Shown: positions 1 through 7,783 of the stretch, one piece after another | Layout: each line of letters begins with the position of its first letter | Numbering within the stretch: the first letter of the stretch is position 1 | Assembly: GCF_001598475.1 (NCBI RefSeq) | Contig: NZ_BCZA01000010.1 | Span: 62,001 to 126,000, forward strand | From: Pantoea agglomerans NBRC 102470 | Lineage (GTDB): Bacteria; Pseudomonadota; Gammaproteobacteria; Enterobacterales; Enterobacteriaceae | Length of the DNA stretch: 64,000 nucleotides | Direction of reading: 5' to 3' | Position numbers and translations under genes: made by a program | The notes under the pieces: generated by a model | Databases searched by the model: none | Told to the model about the DNA's origin: nothing | The model's input: the letters and a program-made list of their open reading frames with translations, nothing else

Positions 1-1
1 T

Positions 2-1453
2 TATGTCGGTGTGCCACTGAAAACACGCGATGGCATTATTCTGGGCACACTATGTGTGACCGACACCGAGCCGCATGCGTTTCCCAGTGACCAGGTGACG
101 ACCTTAACGCTGCTCTCTACGCTGGTAATGTCTTTTCTTGAAGCCTGGCACTCGGCGGGTTTTACCGATCCGGTGACCGGGCTGCCTAACCGTCAGCGCC
201 TGATACGTGATTTGCAATATCTTGCCGTTGCCGGCGATACCACGCCACGCCGTCTGGTTCTGATTGATTGCATCGATATGTCGCGTGCTTATGAACTGGC
301 CCGCACCATGGGAATGAGCCCGGTTGAGAGCCTGCTGAAAGATATGGCCACTCTGCTGCCGCTACGCCTGCGTCCGGCGGTTGGGGAGATGATCTATACG
401 GTGGCCACCGGCCGCTTTGCTATCCTGACCCGAGCGGATAGCCGACTCAGTGCCGCGTGGGTAGCCGGTCGTCTGGAAGGTATCAGTGCGGACATGGATG
501 AAGGTCTGTCAGTCGCGCTGACTCCCCATACTGGTGAGGCTGACTTTGTCGCTGGCAGCATGCCAGCATCTGAAATATTAGGCCGTGCGGTCAGTGCGCT
601 GCATGAAGCGGTCGGCCGCGGCCTGCCCTCTCAGCGCTTTGACGCTGAGGCTGAAACGCAGCGTTCGGAAGATTTCCTGCTGATGACCGATCTTAAAACG
701 GCATTACGCGAGAACACCGGGCTATATATGGTCTATCAGCCGAAAATTTGCCTGCAAAGTGGTAAACCCGTGGGTCTGGAAGCGCTTATCCGCTGGCAAC
801 ATCCCAGCCGGGGCGAACTTTCACCTGCCGCCTTTATCCCGCTGGCTGAGCAGACCGATCTGCTCTCTGTGCTGACAGCCTGGATTATCGATCGGGCGGT
901 TGAGCGCCTTAGCCGGCTGAGGAATAACTGTATCCAGCTGCCGCTAACGATAAACGTCAGCGTACGTGACTTTGCGCGCGAGGGGTTCGCTTCAGCACTG
1001 GAAAGTAAGATGGTCAAATCTAAGCTCCCGACCTCTCTGCTGGGAATCGAATGTCTGGAAACCGAACGTATCCTTGAAAGCCCGACCGCCCTGCGCGGGC
1101 TGGAGATGCTCAGAGCACGAGGATTCACTATTTCACTCGATGATTTCGGTTCCGGCCACAGCAATATCAGTTATCTGCGTCGCATGCCGCTTGATGTGAT
1201 TAAGCTGGATCGTTCCCTGATCAGTGAGCTTTCCTCTGACACGGCTTCACGCATTATTGCACGCAGCATCATCGCCATGCTTAAAGAGCTGGACTATACC
1301 GTGGTGGCAGAAGGGGTTGAGTGTCCGGATGCAGTAACATCCCTGACCGAGTATGGCTGCGATCAGGCTCAGGGATATTTCTATTCGAAGCCGTTAAACG
1401 AAGAAGCATTGGATCACTGGCTGCACTGGAAGCTGCGTGGCGAGTGTCATTAA
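2..1453 (+). CDS. GAF-GGDEF(degenerate)-EAL protein, 5' end cut by window
   Basis: Probable cyclic-di-GMP phosphodiesterase. The frame is open from base 2, so the gene starts upstream; alignment by eye with the full-length paralogue at 22699-24480 says about 111 N-terminal residues (most of a GAF domain) are missing. The visible part begins in the last strands of GAF (GVPL...GTLCVTD). The GGDEF domain keeps DPVTGLPNR, but its active-site signature is replaced by ATGRFAIL, so it should not make c-di-GMP. The EAL domain looks complete: EALIRW, INVS, ETE, DDFG, KLDRS, AEGVE and the final QG are all present. No transmembrane segment is visible. The reading is firm for domains; the catalytic state is inferred from motifs. 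The two paralogues match over the whole visible length, pointing to an old duplication on the same replicon. Confidence 0.9.
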   Translation, partial: YVGVPLKTRDGIILGTLCVTDTEPHAFPSDQVTTLTLLSTLVMSFLEAWHSAGFTDPVTGLPNRQRLIRDLQYLAVAGDTTPRRLVLIDCIDMSRAYELARTMGMSPVESLLKDMATLLPLRLRPAVGEMIYTVATGRFAILTRADSRLSAAWVAGRLEGISADMDEGLSVALTPHTGEADFVAGSMPASEILGRAVSALHEAVGRGLPSQRFDAEAETQRSEDFLLMTDLKTALRENTGLYMVYQPKICLQSGKPVGLEALIRWQHPSRGELSPAAFIPLAEQTDLLSVLTAWIIDRAVERLSRLRNNCIQLPLTINVSVRDFAREGFASALESKMVKSKLPTSLLGIECLETERILESPTALRGLEMLRARGFTISLDDFGSGHSNISYLRRMPLDVIKLDRSLISELSSDTASRIIARSIIAMLKELDYTVVAEGVECPDAVTSLTEYGCDQAQGYFYSKPLNEEALDHWLHWKLRGECH

Positions 1454-1465
1454 TCTGGAGCTGGC

Positions 1466-1514
1466 GCAATCTGATATCAGATTGCATTTTCAGCTATCAG
1501 ATCGAGCTCTGATA
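1466..1514 (+). terminator. two consecutive dyads after the GAF/GGDEF/EAL gene
   Basis: A perfect 20-bp palindrome (GCAATCTGATATCAGATTGC, 1466-1485) followed by ATTTT starts 12 bases after the stop codon. A second dyad, TATCAGA/TCTGATA, spans 1495-1514. The first fits a terminator with a very short loop; the second shares the core ATCAGA, so an operator role cannot be excluded. Confidence 0.45.
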
Positions 1515-1652
1515 TTCCCTATAAGTCATATTCAAAATATTTGATCAATATCAGCAAAAGTTAGCTATGTCAGTCTGGCGAGATCGCGCCTATCATTCAT
1601 TCCATCGAGGCAAAACGCCTCTCCCTGACTGAAATACGCTAAGGAATTGACC

Positions 1653-1862
1653 ATGAACCCCATCAAAATTTTCGTTGCTGTTACTGCACTTTCTCTGATT
1701 TCATTCGGTAGTTTTGCCCAGACTATTACCGCTACCGCGTCTACCCTGGATGCTGCTGAAGCTAAAGTCGCGGCACAGGCCAAAGATGCAGGTGCATCCT
1801 ATAAAATTACCGGCGCACGCGTTGATAATCGAGCTTATGTCTCTGCTGAACTGATCAAATAA
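1653..1862 (+). CDS. small exported DUF1471 (YdgH/BhsA/McbA-like) protein
   Basis: A 69-residue periplasmic protein of the enterobacterial DUF1471 family, whose members (BhsA, McbA, YhcN) are linked to stress resistance and biofilm behaviour. The N-terminus is a signal peptide (MNPIKIFVAVTALSLISFG then SFAQ), with likely cleavage after FA. The mature part, with the alternating ATAST...AEAKVAAQAKDAGASYKITGA pattern and a terminal YVSAELIK, is the usual single DUF1471 domain. The ATG at 1653 is chosen over an in-frame TTG at 1647 because AAGGA at 1641-1645 is 7 bases upstream. It stands alone between two terminators. Which paralogue it corresponds to cannot be decided by eye. Confidence 0.85.
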   Translation: MNPIKIFVAVTALSLISFGSFAQTITATASTLDAAEAKVAAQAKDAGASYKITGARVDNRAYVSAELIK

Positions 1863-1884
1863 CATTTACCCCTTCAATACGATG

Positions 1885-1911
1885 AGGCTGCCATTACGGC
1901 GGCCTTTTTTA
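1885..1911 (+). terminator. rho-independent terminator of the DUF1471 gene
   Basis: Stem AGGCTGCC / GGCGGCCT (one G-T pair) with loop ATTAC, followed by a run of six T, 22 bases after the stop codon. Confidence 0.85.
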
Positions 1912-2113
1912 TTATGCAGGAAGCATGAGTTCGTCTGCTCAGGTTCAGCGTCTCTGATCCCATTACGATTGTTGGAACCGTGCCCCACAATTTGCCGTTT
2001 CGCTTATTGTCACCTGCCGTGGTGCAGTCTGTGCGACAGTGAATAAGGAGAGATGAAACATTTTTTGAACAATGCTAGCGTGTGCGCAACAATCTTATAA
2101 AACGGAGCTGCAC

Positions 2114-3301
2114 ATGCTGACTACCATAATATACCGCAGCCATATTTCAGATGACTTTCCCATCAGAACCCTGCCCGCGATGGTCGACAACGCCAGCAAA
2201 ATAAATGCGGCTCACGACGTGACCGGCATATTATTATTTAACGGTACCCATTTTTTTCAATTGCTTGAGGGTCCGGAAGCGGGCATTCAGGCAGTCTATC
2301 AGAGAATTTGTGCAGATCGACGGCACCACAATGTGGTGGAGCTGATGCGCGACTATGCGCCTTACCGCCGCTTTGGTAATGCGGGCATGGCACTCTTTGA
2401 CCTGCGTGAACACGATCGCTCATCGCTCCTGCAGGCCGTGCTGGATAAAGGGACGTCAAAATATCGTCTGACCTATGATGATCGGGCACTGCAATTCCTG
2501 CGCACGTTTGTAGAGTCTCGTGAGAAAGAGAACTACTACGAGGTCCTCCCCCCGGGTTACTGGGAGTTTATTTCTGAGCACAATGATGTGCCGGACTCCC
2601 GTCCGGAGACAGAAGGCGTCAGCTTTCGCCCGGTGGTGGATCCCCTCGCTCGTCAGGTCACAGCGATTGAAGCGACCACTCTGCGACCTGCTCCCGCCGA
2701 CGACATCTCAGGCGATCAGCTTTATGTTAACGATCTGGAAACCGTGAAAAAGACGTTTGCCCATGCTGGCCTGGTCTGCCCGGACGGTATGACACTGTAC
2801 GTCAGCCTGCTGCCTATGACGCTGGTGGTGATACCCAATGCCGTCGATCATATTGTGACCGCTATTCAGCAGGCGGGACTGGTTCCTGAACAGGTTGTTG
2901 TTGGCGTAAGTGAAACCGCAGTGATCTCGCAGCTGGAAGCGTTCTCTGAAGCCGTACGCGCGCTAAAAGCGGTCGGAATCAGTCTGTCGATCGACAATTT
3001 TGGTGACGGCTCCGCGGGATTGTCCTTGCTGACTCACATTCAGCCCGACCGCATTCGTATTGATGCCGGTATCACCCGCGATGTTCATCGCAGTGGGCCA
3101 AAGCAGGCGGTGGTTCAGGCGATTATTAAATGCTGTTCCGCGCTGGAAATTACCGTCATCGCGGCAGGGATCGTACAGGCAGAAGAGTGGATGTGGCTGG
3201 AGGCTGCAGGTGTGATCAACTTCCAGGGCACGCTGTTCGCAGCCGCAGGGCGCTATGAAGCACAATCCGTTGCCTGGCCGGAATACCGGGAGGCGATGTA
3301 A
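2114..3301 (+). CDS. bluF: blue-light sensor, BLUF domain plus degenerate EAL
   Basis: A 395-residue homologue of E. coli BluF (YcgF). The N-terminal BLUF domain carries all FAD/photocycle residues at the E. coli positions: Tyr7, Asn31, Gln49 (FFQLLEG) and Met92 (GNAGM). The C-terminal EAL domain is degenerate: EAL is EAT and DDFG is DNFG, so it should not hydrolyse c-di-GMP. In E. coli such a protein releases the MerR-type repressor BluR from DNA in blue light. The ATG at 2114 is chosen because it starts MLTTIIYRSH as in E. coli and has ACGGAG 6 bases upstream; an upstream ATG at 2072 lacks this. No bluR-like gene lies next to it, unlike in E. coli, so its partner must be elsewhere. Confidence 0.93.
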   Translation: MLTTIIYRSHISDDFPIRTLPAMVDNASKINAAHDVTGILLFNGTHFFQLLEGPEAGIQAVYQRICADRRHHNVVELMRDYAPYRRFGNAGMALFDLREHDRSSLLQAVLDKGTSKYRLTYDDRALQFLRTFVESREKENYYEVLPPGYWEFISEHNDVPDSRPETEGVSFRPVVDPLARQVTAIEATTLRPAPADDISGDQLYVNDLETVKKTFAHAGLVCPDGMTLYVSLLPMTLVVIPNAVDHIVTAIQQAGLVPEQVVVGVSETAVISQLEAFSEAVRALKAVGISLSIDNFGDGSAGLSLLTHIQPDRIRIDAGITRDVHRSGPKQAVVQAIIKCCSALEITVIAAGIVQAEEWMWLEAAGVINFQGTLFAAAGRYEAQSVAWPEYREAM

Positions 3302-3524
3302 CACTCTCTGTCCCAACGGTGATAAAGCGGTACGTCAGCGCGAGGCCGCTTTCTTCACCGATGTCCTGCAGAGCAGTATCATAGCCGCAGCGGCCCCGCT
3401 AAACACCTCCCCTCCCCCGCGCCCCCATCGGACCCGTTCTTGTGACAGGGATAACGGCAGCGCCTTCCTGATGGTTCCGGCCATACCTTAATCTCTGTAC
3501 TCATCCTGGCTTAGCTCTATTTGA
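3302..3524. other. gene-free spacer between bluF and the distal iterons
   Basis: No convincing coding frame, terminator or promoter was recognised here. Short frames on either strand lack ribosome binding sites and coding character. Confidence 0.5.
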
Positions 3525-4599
3525 TAACCACTGTAGCGAGTAAAGTTACCTGTTTAACTCTTCCAGTAAGCAAATCAGTGGCGGATCCTTCTTTAGGATC
3601 AAACTTCATCGCCTATCCACTGTAGTGAGTAAAGTAACGATATTCAGGGTTCGGAAACCACTGTAGCGAGTAAGCAGAGCAAGTAAATCGTCATCCGTCC
3701 TTCTAAATTGCAGCGCGAAGGCGCATTACCCTTTGTTTCAGGTACTCCAGGTACGGTTTCATTCAGTCATAACCACTATAGCGAGTAAAAAACCGATCTC
3801 CCTCTCAACAATGAATTTTGACCCTTGATTGCAGAATCCGCCCTGTGTGGGGCCTCGCAAAGGTGCTTTTATGAATGCAGCTAAGCTCTAAAACTGCAAA
3901 AATCTGAAGCACGGCACACCGTTTAACGGCTGTGGCGAGTAACCATTTTTAAGTGTGGGCATTTGGCAATTTAACAGGAAGTCTTTTACTGACAGTGCAA
4001 TAAATGATAGTGAGTGCTTACTATATTTAAGGTAACCACTATATCGAGCATAGGCCAGTGACAATAACAACCACTATAGCGAGTATGCTCCCCATTTCTG
4101 CTCCCAATTAACAACCACTGTAGCGAGAATATCGCATTCATCAGCGCCAATATCCGATCATTAACTGAACGCTTTAGCGATAAAACAACCTGATAACCAC
4201 TGTAGCGAGTAGTTTACCCACCCTGGATGGACAAAAGGGAGATGAAAAAGCGCGGTAACGGAGGAGATAACCACTATAGCGAGTAGAGTAATGACACCGA
4301 TTCCCCTGCACAGCCTGCGTGAATACTTCATGACGGGCGTACTTTCTGTGCTGTGATCAGGTAAGTAACCACTATAGCGAGTGAACATTGGGTCTCATTC
4401 TGGCTATTACGCTTTTTGAGACAGCTCTTCCGGGAGAGACTAACCACTATAGAGAGTAAACACAGCACCGGACTCAATTCAGGTCTTGCCGATGGAGAGT
4501 AATGAATAGCGCGATTAGCCCTGTTCAGACAGGCGTTACGTATGTTGCTGTCGTGCTGGTAACCACTATAGTGAGTAACGTTACTCGCTACAGTGGTTA
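3525..4599 (+). repeat. distal iteron array downstream of repA
   Basis: Fourteen copies of a 19-bp iteron, consensus TAACCACTATAGCGAGTAA. Thirteen are in direct orientation starting at 3525, 3614, 3655, 3770, 3924 (diverged), 4033 (diverged), 4068, 4112, 4194, 4268, 4366, 4441 and 4560. The last, at 4581-4599, is inverted and abuts the copy at 4560, giving a head-to-head pair. Unlike the blocks upstream of repA the spacing is irregular, about 40 to 150 bp. Arrays of this sort in iteron plasmids titrate Rep protein and set copy number and incompatibility; that role is inferred. No gene is credible in this stretch. Confidence 0.9.
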
Positions 4600-4669
4600 T
4601 TGTCTTTCAGCCCGGCGTTCCCGATAAGAGATTGAAAGCGGAGTAGCATGCATGCTAGCAGAAAGCGTG

Positions 4670-5743
4670 TCATTGCTTCTTCTGCTTCCTGATTTTGTTC
4701 AGTAGCTCTTTTTCTTCACGCGAGACCATCACCAGCTCACTGCTATCCTCTTCAATCACCGGTTCAGGCAGGCTGACGTCAATTACGTCGGAATCGATAT
4801 CAAGATCGTCAAACTCATCCATCTCATCATCGATCAGGCCTGACTTACTGAGCGGCAGTTCGGCCGGGCGCAGCTTAGGATGACGATAATGAACCCAGAA
4901 GTAGACTGATGAGCCACGTCGGGTTTCGGTGTAGTCGAGATAGCCGATCTCTTTTAACTGCTCCATGGCCTTTCTGACGGTGGCATTCTGGGTAATCACA
5001 CGCGATGTCAGGTTAAGTCTTGCGCGCAGACGCGCCATAGATATCGGCGCAGGCTTCGGCGGAAGGCTTTCAATGAAGGTGTAGAGCGCCTGAGCAGACT
5101 CTTTGCGTGCCAGCTCATTGATGGCTTTAAGCTGCAGCAGAACCTTTCTGTCGAACTGATACAGCTCAAAGATCTTGGGATCGGCCTGCAGCGTTACCGT
5201 GTCCTTCTTGATGCTGTATTTCGCAGACTGCACCAGGTGCGTCGTGTAGTTCTCTCCGCCCTTGCTGGTAAAAGTCAGGGTGTTAGAGGCAATACGCGTC
5301 AGCGAAGCATCCAGACGGCTCCTGAGCTTCGAGGAGAGACGCACTGAGGGTATGCCGCATAGTTTGGCAAATTCAACGAAAGAGAGCGTTACCGTGTCTC
5401 CCAGACACTCATGCGTAGCGAATGCACGAATGATCCCGACCCAGGTTTTGAAATCATTATCCATATCCAGGCGGGCACCCAGAATCTTAATGTTGTCATA
5501 GCCTTCTGACCTGACCAGGGATAACTGTTTAAGATCCTGGGTCACATCCATGGCGTTCATCTGGTTTTTCTGACTGCGCGCTGTGGATTTTAACGTCGGA
5601 ACAAATAAACCGAGTCGCATCAATGCTACCGGCTGGACGGTGTTGTTACTGTTGGGGGTAAGAGTAACAACTTCACCTGTACGTTTATCTGTTTCGCTAA
5701 ACGCATCAGCTATGTTCAGGATATCTGGTTCTTTTCTTGGCAT
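4670..5743 (-). CDS. repA: plasmid replication initiator, IncFIB-type RepA (RepB superfamily)
   Basis: A 357-residue Rep protein that should bind the flanking iterons to start replication and to repress its own transcription. The central part ([85 protein letters not shown]) is the two-winged-helix Rep core recognised from IncFIB RepA. The C-terminus adds an acidic tail ([13 protein letters not shown]) and a basic end (KIRKQKKQ). The frame extends to a GTG at 5806, but those codons are the iteron sequence itself, so the ATG at 5743 is preferred; its upstream bases show no good Shine-Dalgarno sequence, so the start is uncertain. Iterons lie on both sides. Confidence 0.93.
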   Translation of the reverse strand: MPRKEPDILNIADAFSETDKRTGEVVTLTPNSNNTVQPVALMRLGLFVPTLKSTARSQKNQMNAMDVTQDLKQLSLVRSEGYDNIKILGARLDMDNDFKTWVGIIRAFATHECLGDTVTLSFVEFAKLCGIPSVRLSSKLRSRLDASLTRIASNTLTFTSKGGENYTTHLVQSAKYSIKKDTVTLQADPKIFELYQFDRKVLLQLKAINELARKESAQALYTFIESLPPKPAPISMARLRARLNLTSRVITQNATVRKAMEQLKEIGYLDYTETRRGSSVYFWVHYRHPKLRPAELPLSKSGLIDDEMDEFDDLDIDSDVIDVSLPEPVIEEDSSELVMVSREEKELLNKIRKQKKQ

Positions 5744-5780
5744 TAGGAAGATCCGTGATGTGAACAGGCGAGAGCCGCTG

Positions 5781-5884
5781 TTACTCGATACAGTGGATAC
5801 TATCACTCACTACAGCGGTTAATCTACTTACCATAGTGGTTATTTCTCTCGATATAGTGGTTGTTTTACTCGTTATAGTGGTTA
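5781..5884 (-). repeat. proximal iteron block A, five tandem copies
   Basis: Five 19-bp iterons at 5781, 5803, 5824, 5845 and 5866, all inverted relative to the distal array, with start-to-start spacing of 21-22 bp (two helical turns). The block begins 38 bp before the repA ATG, so RepA binding here would also cover the repA promoter. Confidence 0.92.
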
Positions 5885-6128
5885 GCGACCCGGCTTTAAC
5901 GTAGTCATTCCGTGGCCTGAGGCGGTGCTGGGATCTTTAAGGAACTTAATAAGGATCTTAAATGGATCTGTTATTGGATCTATTCAGTGGATAACCTGAG
6001 AAAACTAACTGAAAAAGAGTCGAGCCACCGCCCTCCCCCTTTACTGGATCTCCCTCTTTCATCGCAAGCACTCTGGAAAAAGCCGTCATCTACACATAAT
6101 CAGGGTTATGCACACCGATTCAGGCCAC
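5885..6128. other. origin module A: GATC cluster and DnaA-like boxes
   Basis: Directly after iteron block A come five GATC sites (5932, 5954, 5965, 5977, 6047), four of them within GGATCT repeats in AT-rich DNA, then a near-consensus DnaA box on the minus strand (5986-5994, one mismatch) and TTATGCACA at 6106-6114. This is the usual make-up of an iteron plasmid origin: Rep sites, Dam-methylated melting region and DnaA boxes. Assignment as origin is inference from architecture. Confidence 0.8.
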
Positions 6129-6233
6129 TTACTCGCTATAGTGGTTGTTGAGTACTCGCCAGCGCGGTTGCTTTTCTCGCTATAGTGGTTGTTATACTCG
6201 TTATAGTGGTTATTCTTCTCGCTACAGTGGTTA
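6129..6233 (-). repeat. proximal iteron block B, five tandem copies
   Basis: Five iterons at 6129, 6152 (diverged: TACTCGCCAGCGCGGTT core), 6173, 6194 and 6215, in the same orientation as block A and at 21-23 bp spacing. Block and following sequence repeat the plan of block A. Confidence 0.92.
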
Positions 6234-6344
6234 CTGACCCCCTTCCAGGCCTTGTGTCACAAGGCTTCAGACGCTGCAGGGATCTGTTAAGGATCTCAAT
6301 TTGATCTATTGAGGATCGACCAATTGGATCTGGCCTGTGGATAA
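6234..6344. other. origin module B: GATC cluster and consensus DnaA box
   Basis: After block B the sequence again has five GATC sites (6281, 6292, 6303, 6314, 6327), the first four 11 bp apart, in an AT-rich stretch, followed by a perfect DnaA box on the minus strand (TGTGGATAA at 6336-6344). Regular 11-bp GATC spacing resembles the melting repeats of the P1 and F-type origins. Module B is the better match to a working origin. Confidence 0.8.
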
Positions 6345-6637
6345 CGGGGATAAAACACACAAAACAAAGAATTAGCTGAGAGTCCCGGTCAGAAGTGATT
6401 TTCACCTTCAGTTCTGAATGTGCGGTTTATCAGAAGCACATCTGAGAAGGTCTTTTACTGCTAAAACGATCTAACGCTGAGCATAGGTAAGACTGGAATG
6501 TTGCATACACCTATAACCTTTAAATCTATAAGGTTAATGAGTTTGAATCAGGTCTCAGAAGATCGGCCAGTGAAAATACAGAAACTTACCATGACATTAA
6601 CCGCCTATCTATTTGATAAATAATGAATTATTTTTTA

Positions 6638-6658
6638 TTTTCATGATGAAAACACCAT
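6638..6658 (+). repeat. 21-bp repeat, copy 1
   Basis: TTTTCATGATGAAAACACCAT. The first 15 bases form a dyad (TTTTCA-TGA-TGAAAA). A second copy with one difference is at 7456-7476. Poly-T and AT-rich DNA precede both copies. Confidence 0.75.
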
Positions 6659-7455
6659 GCGATTTTTACTTAACGTAATATCTTTGTTTTGTCAGTACTC
6701 AGAATCTGTCAGACATACTAAAAAAGCACTTAAAATAACGTTCCCGGAAGAAATTAATAAAGCGCCAGTGAAGGAACAACAGGAAGAACGACAGTAAGAA
6801 AAAATGCTTTCGGCATAATAACTTAAACTAATAAATAGGCTTAGCATGAATGAAGTAATTTCAGGAATGTAAGAATGACATGAAGATGAAGATGAAGAGA
6901 TAGTATCCGGATCTGAATCAAGCACAGCAGAGCGTTAATTCTGACTGTCCGGCATAGCTACATTATGGTGACTTGCCTCAATTAATATTGCTCTAAGCCT
7001 TGCCGCATTAAGCCTGTTCTCTACTCCTACTCCTACTCATGCTCTTAAATCGGCAGTCTTAACTCTTCCATGATTTTGATTCGTGACATCACATAATGAT
7101 GAAGGGAATTAAATCCCTATCTTTTCTGGATTAAGCCTTGCAATAAAAATCCTATGCGGAAAAACGCCTGACATTATGTTGACAGGCAGCAACGCAGATT
7201 ATGAACGCTACATAATGACAAGGCATAAAAGGTATAGATTTGGAAGCAGTGATCTTAATTTAGCAATGATAGCGGTAACGAATACTTGCGTACTTTACCG
7301 TTATGCCTACTCCTTCAGGTTCAAAAGCACTGTAATAGCTTCTGAGTAAAACTCTACATCAGCAGTAAATGTTGAGTGAAAGTGCATTAATCCTGGAAAT
7401 TTTTCACCAGGGCATTTCACACGTAATTAAATGATTTATAATAACTTTTATTGAA

Positions 7456-7476
7456 TTTTCATGCTGAAAACACCAT
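7456..7476 (+). repeat. 21-bp repeat, copy 2
   Basis: TTTTCATGCTGAAAACACCAT, 20 of 21 bases identical to the copy at 6638-6658 and in the same orientation, 818 bp away. The dyad TTTTCA/TGAAAA suggests a protein-binding site. Confidence 0.75.
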
Positions 7477-7727
7477 TGAAAACACGAAAACAATTTAACG
7501 AGCAACCTGCAGACTGGCAGATGATTTATCAGAATCGGAATGCACCGCTCCGAATCATTAGTCCTTAAAATATTCGTTTAATGTCGCCATTTTAAGTTCT
7601 CTGTCTCAACCAGCCTGTAAGACAAAAAAGCAGAGCGATTCACTTTCCAGTGATTCACAAAAGTAATGCTGCTTGCATCTCACCATCGCGGAGAAAAAAT
7701 CCAGGTTTTTGGCATTTTTCTAAAAAA

Positions 7728-7756
7728 TTGGCAGGTATGTGCTTTTTGTGTAGTAT
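7728..7756 (+). promoter_or_regulatory. parAB promoter
   Basis: TTGGCA (7728-7733), 17-bp spacer, TAGTAT (7751-7756), 27 bp before the parA ATG. A related TTTTTGGCA lies just upstream at 7706-7714, so the region may double as a ParA operator, as ParA proteins of this type repress their own operon. Confidence 0.65.
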
Positions 7757-7783
7757 GCAAAAAACATTAACGCAGAGGGGCTT

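Larger units (their letters stand above)
6345..7727. other. AT-rich region without convincing genes
   Basis: About 1.4 kb between the origin and parA. Base composition is clearly more AT-rich than the flanks. The only open frame of note (minus strand, 6692-6925) is a serine/phenylalanine-rich low-complexity translation with no ribosome binding site. It contains a 21-bp direct repeat (6638 and 7456). It may hold an antisense RNA, leading-strand or accessory origin signals, or decayed genes; nothing specific was recognised. Confidence 0.6.

Noticed and set aside
3888..4388. Short minus-strand open frames across the iterons
   Set aside because: Their translations repeat YSGYL-type residues that are simply the iteron read as codons.
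3525..4599. Regularly recurring short repeats that might suggest a CRISPR array
   Set aside because: The repeat is a 19-bp iteron with irregular 20-150 bp gaps, also found at the origin in reverse orientation; no cas genes.
5744..5806. GTG-started longer RepA
   Set aside because: The extra 21 codons consist largely of iteron sequence; conserved homology starts later.
6136..6405. 89-codon minus-strand frame over iteron block B
   Set aside because: Made of iteron and GATC-repeat sequence (TTITSITTTIARKA); not a protein.
6692..6925. 77-codon minus-strand open frame near the origin
   Set aside because: Serine-rich low-complexity translation, no ribosome binding site, AT-rich non-coding surroundings.
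7010..7045. CTACTC repeats
   Set aside because: Too short and imperfect to be more than a local simple-sequence run.
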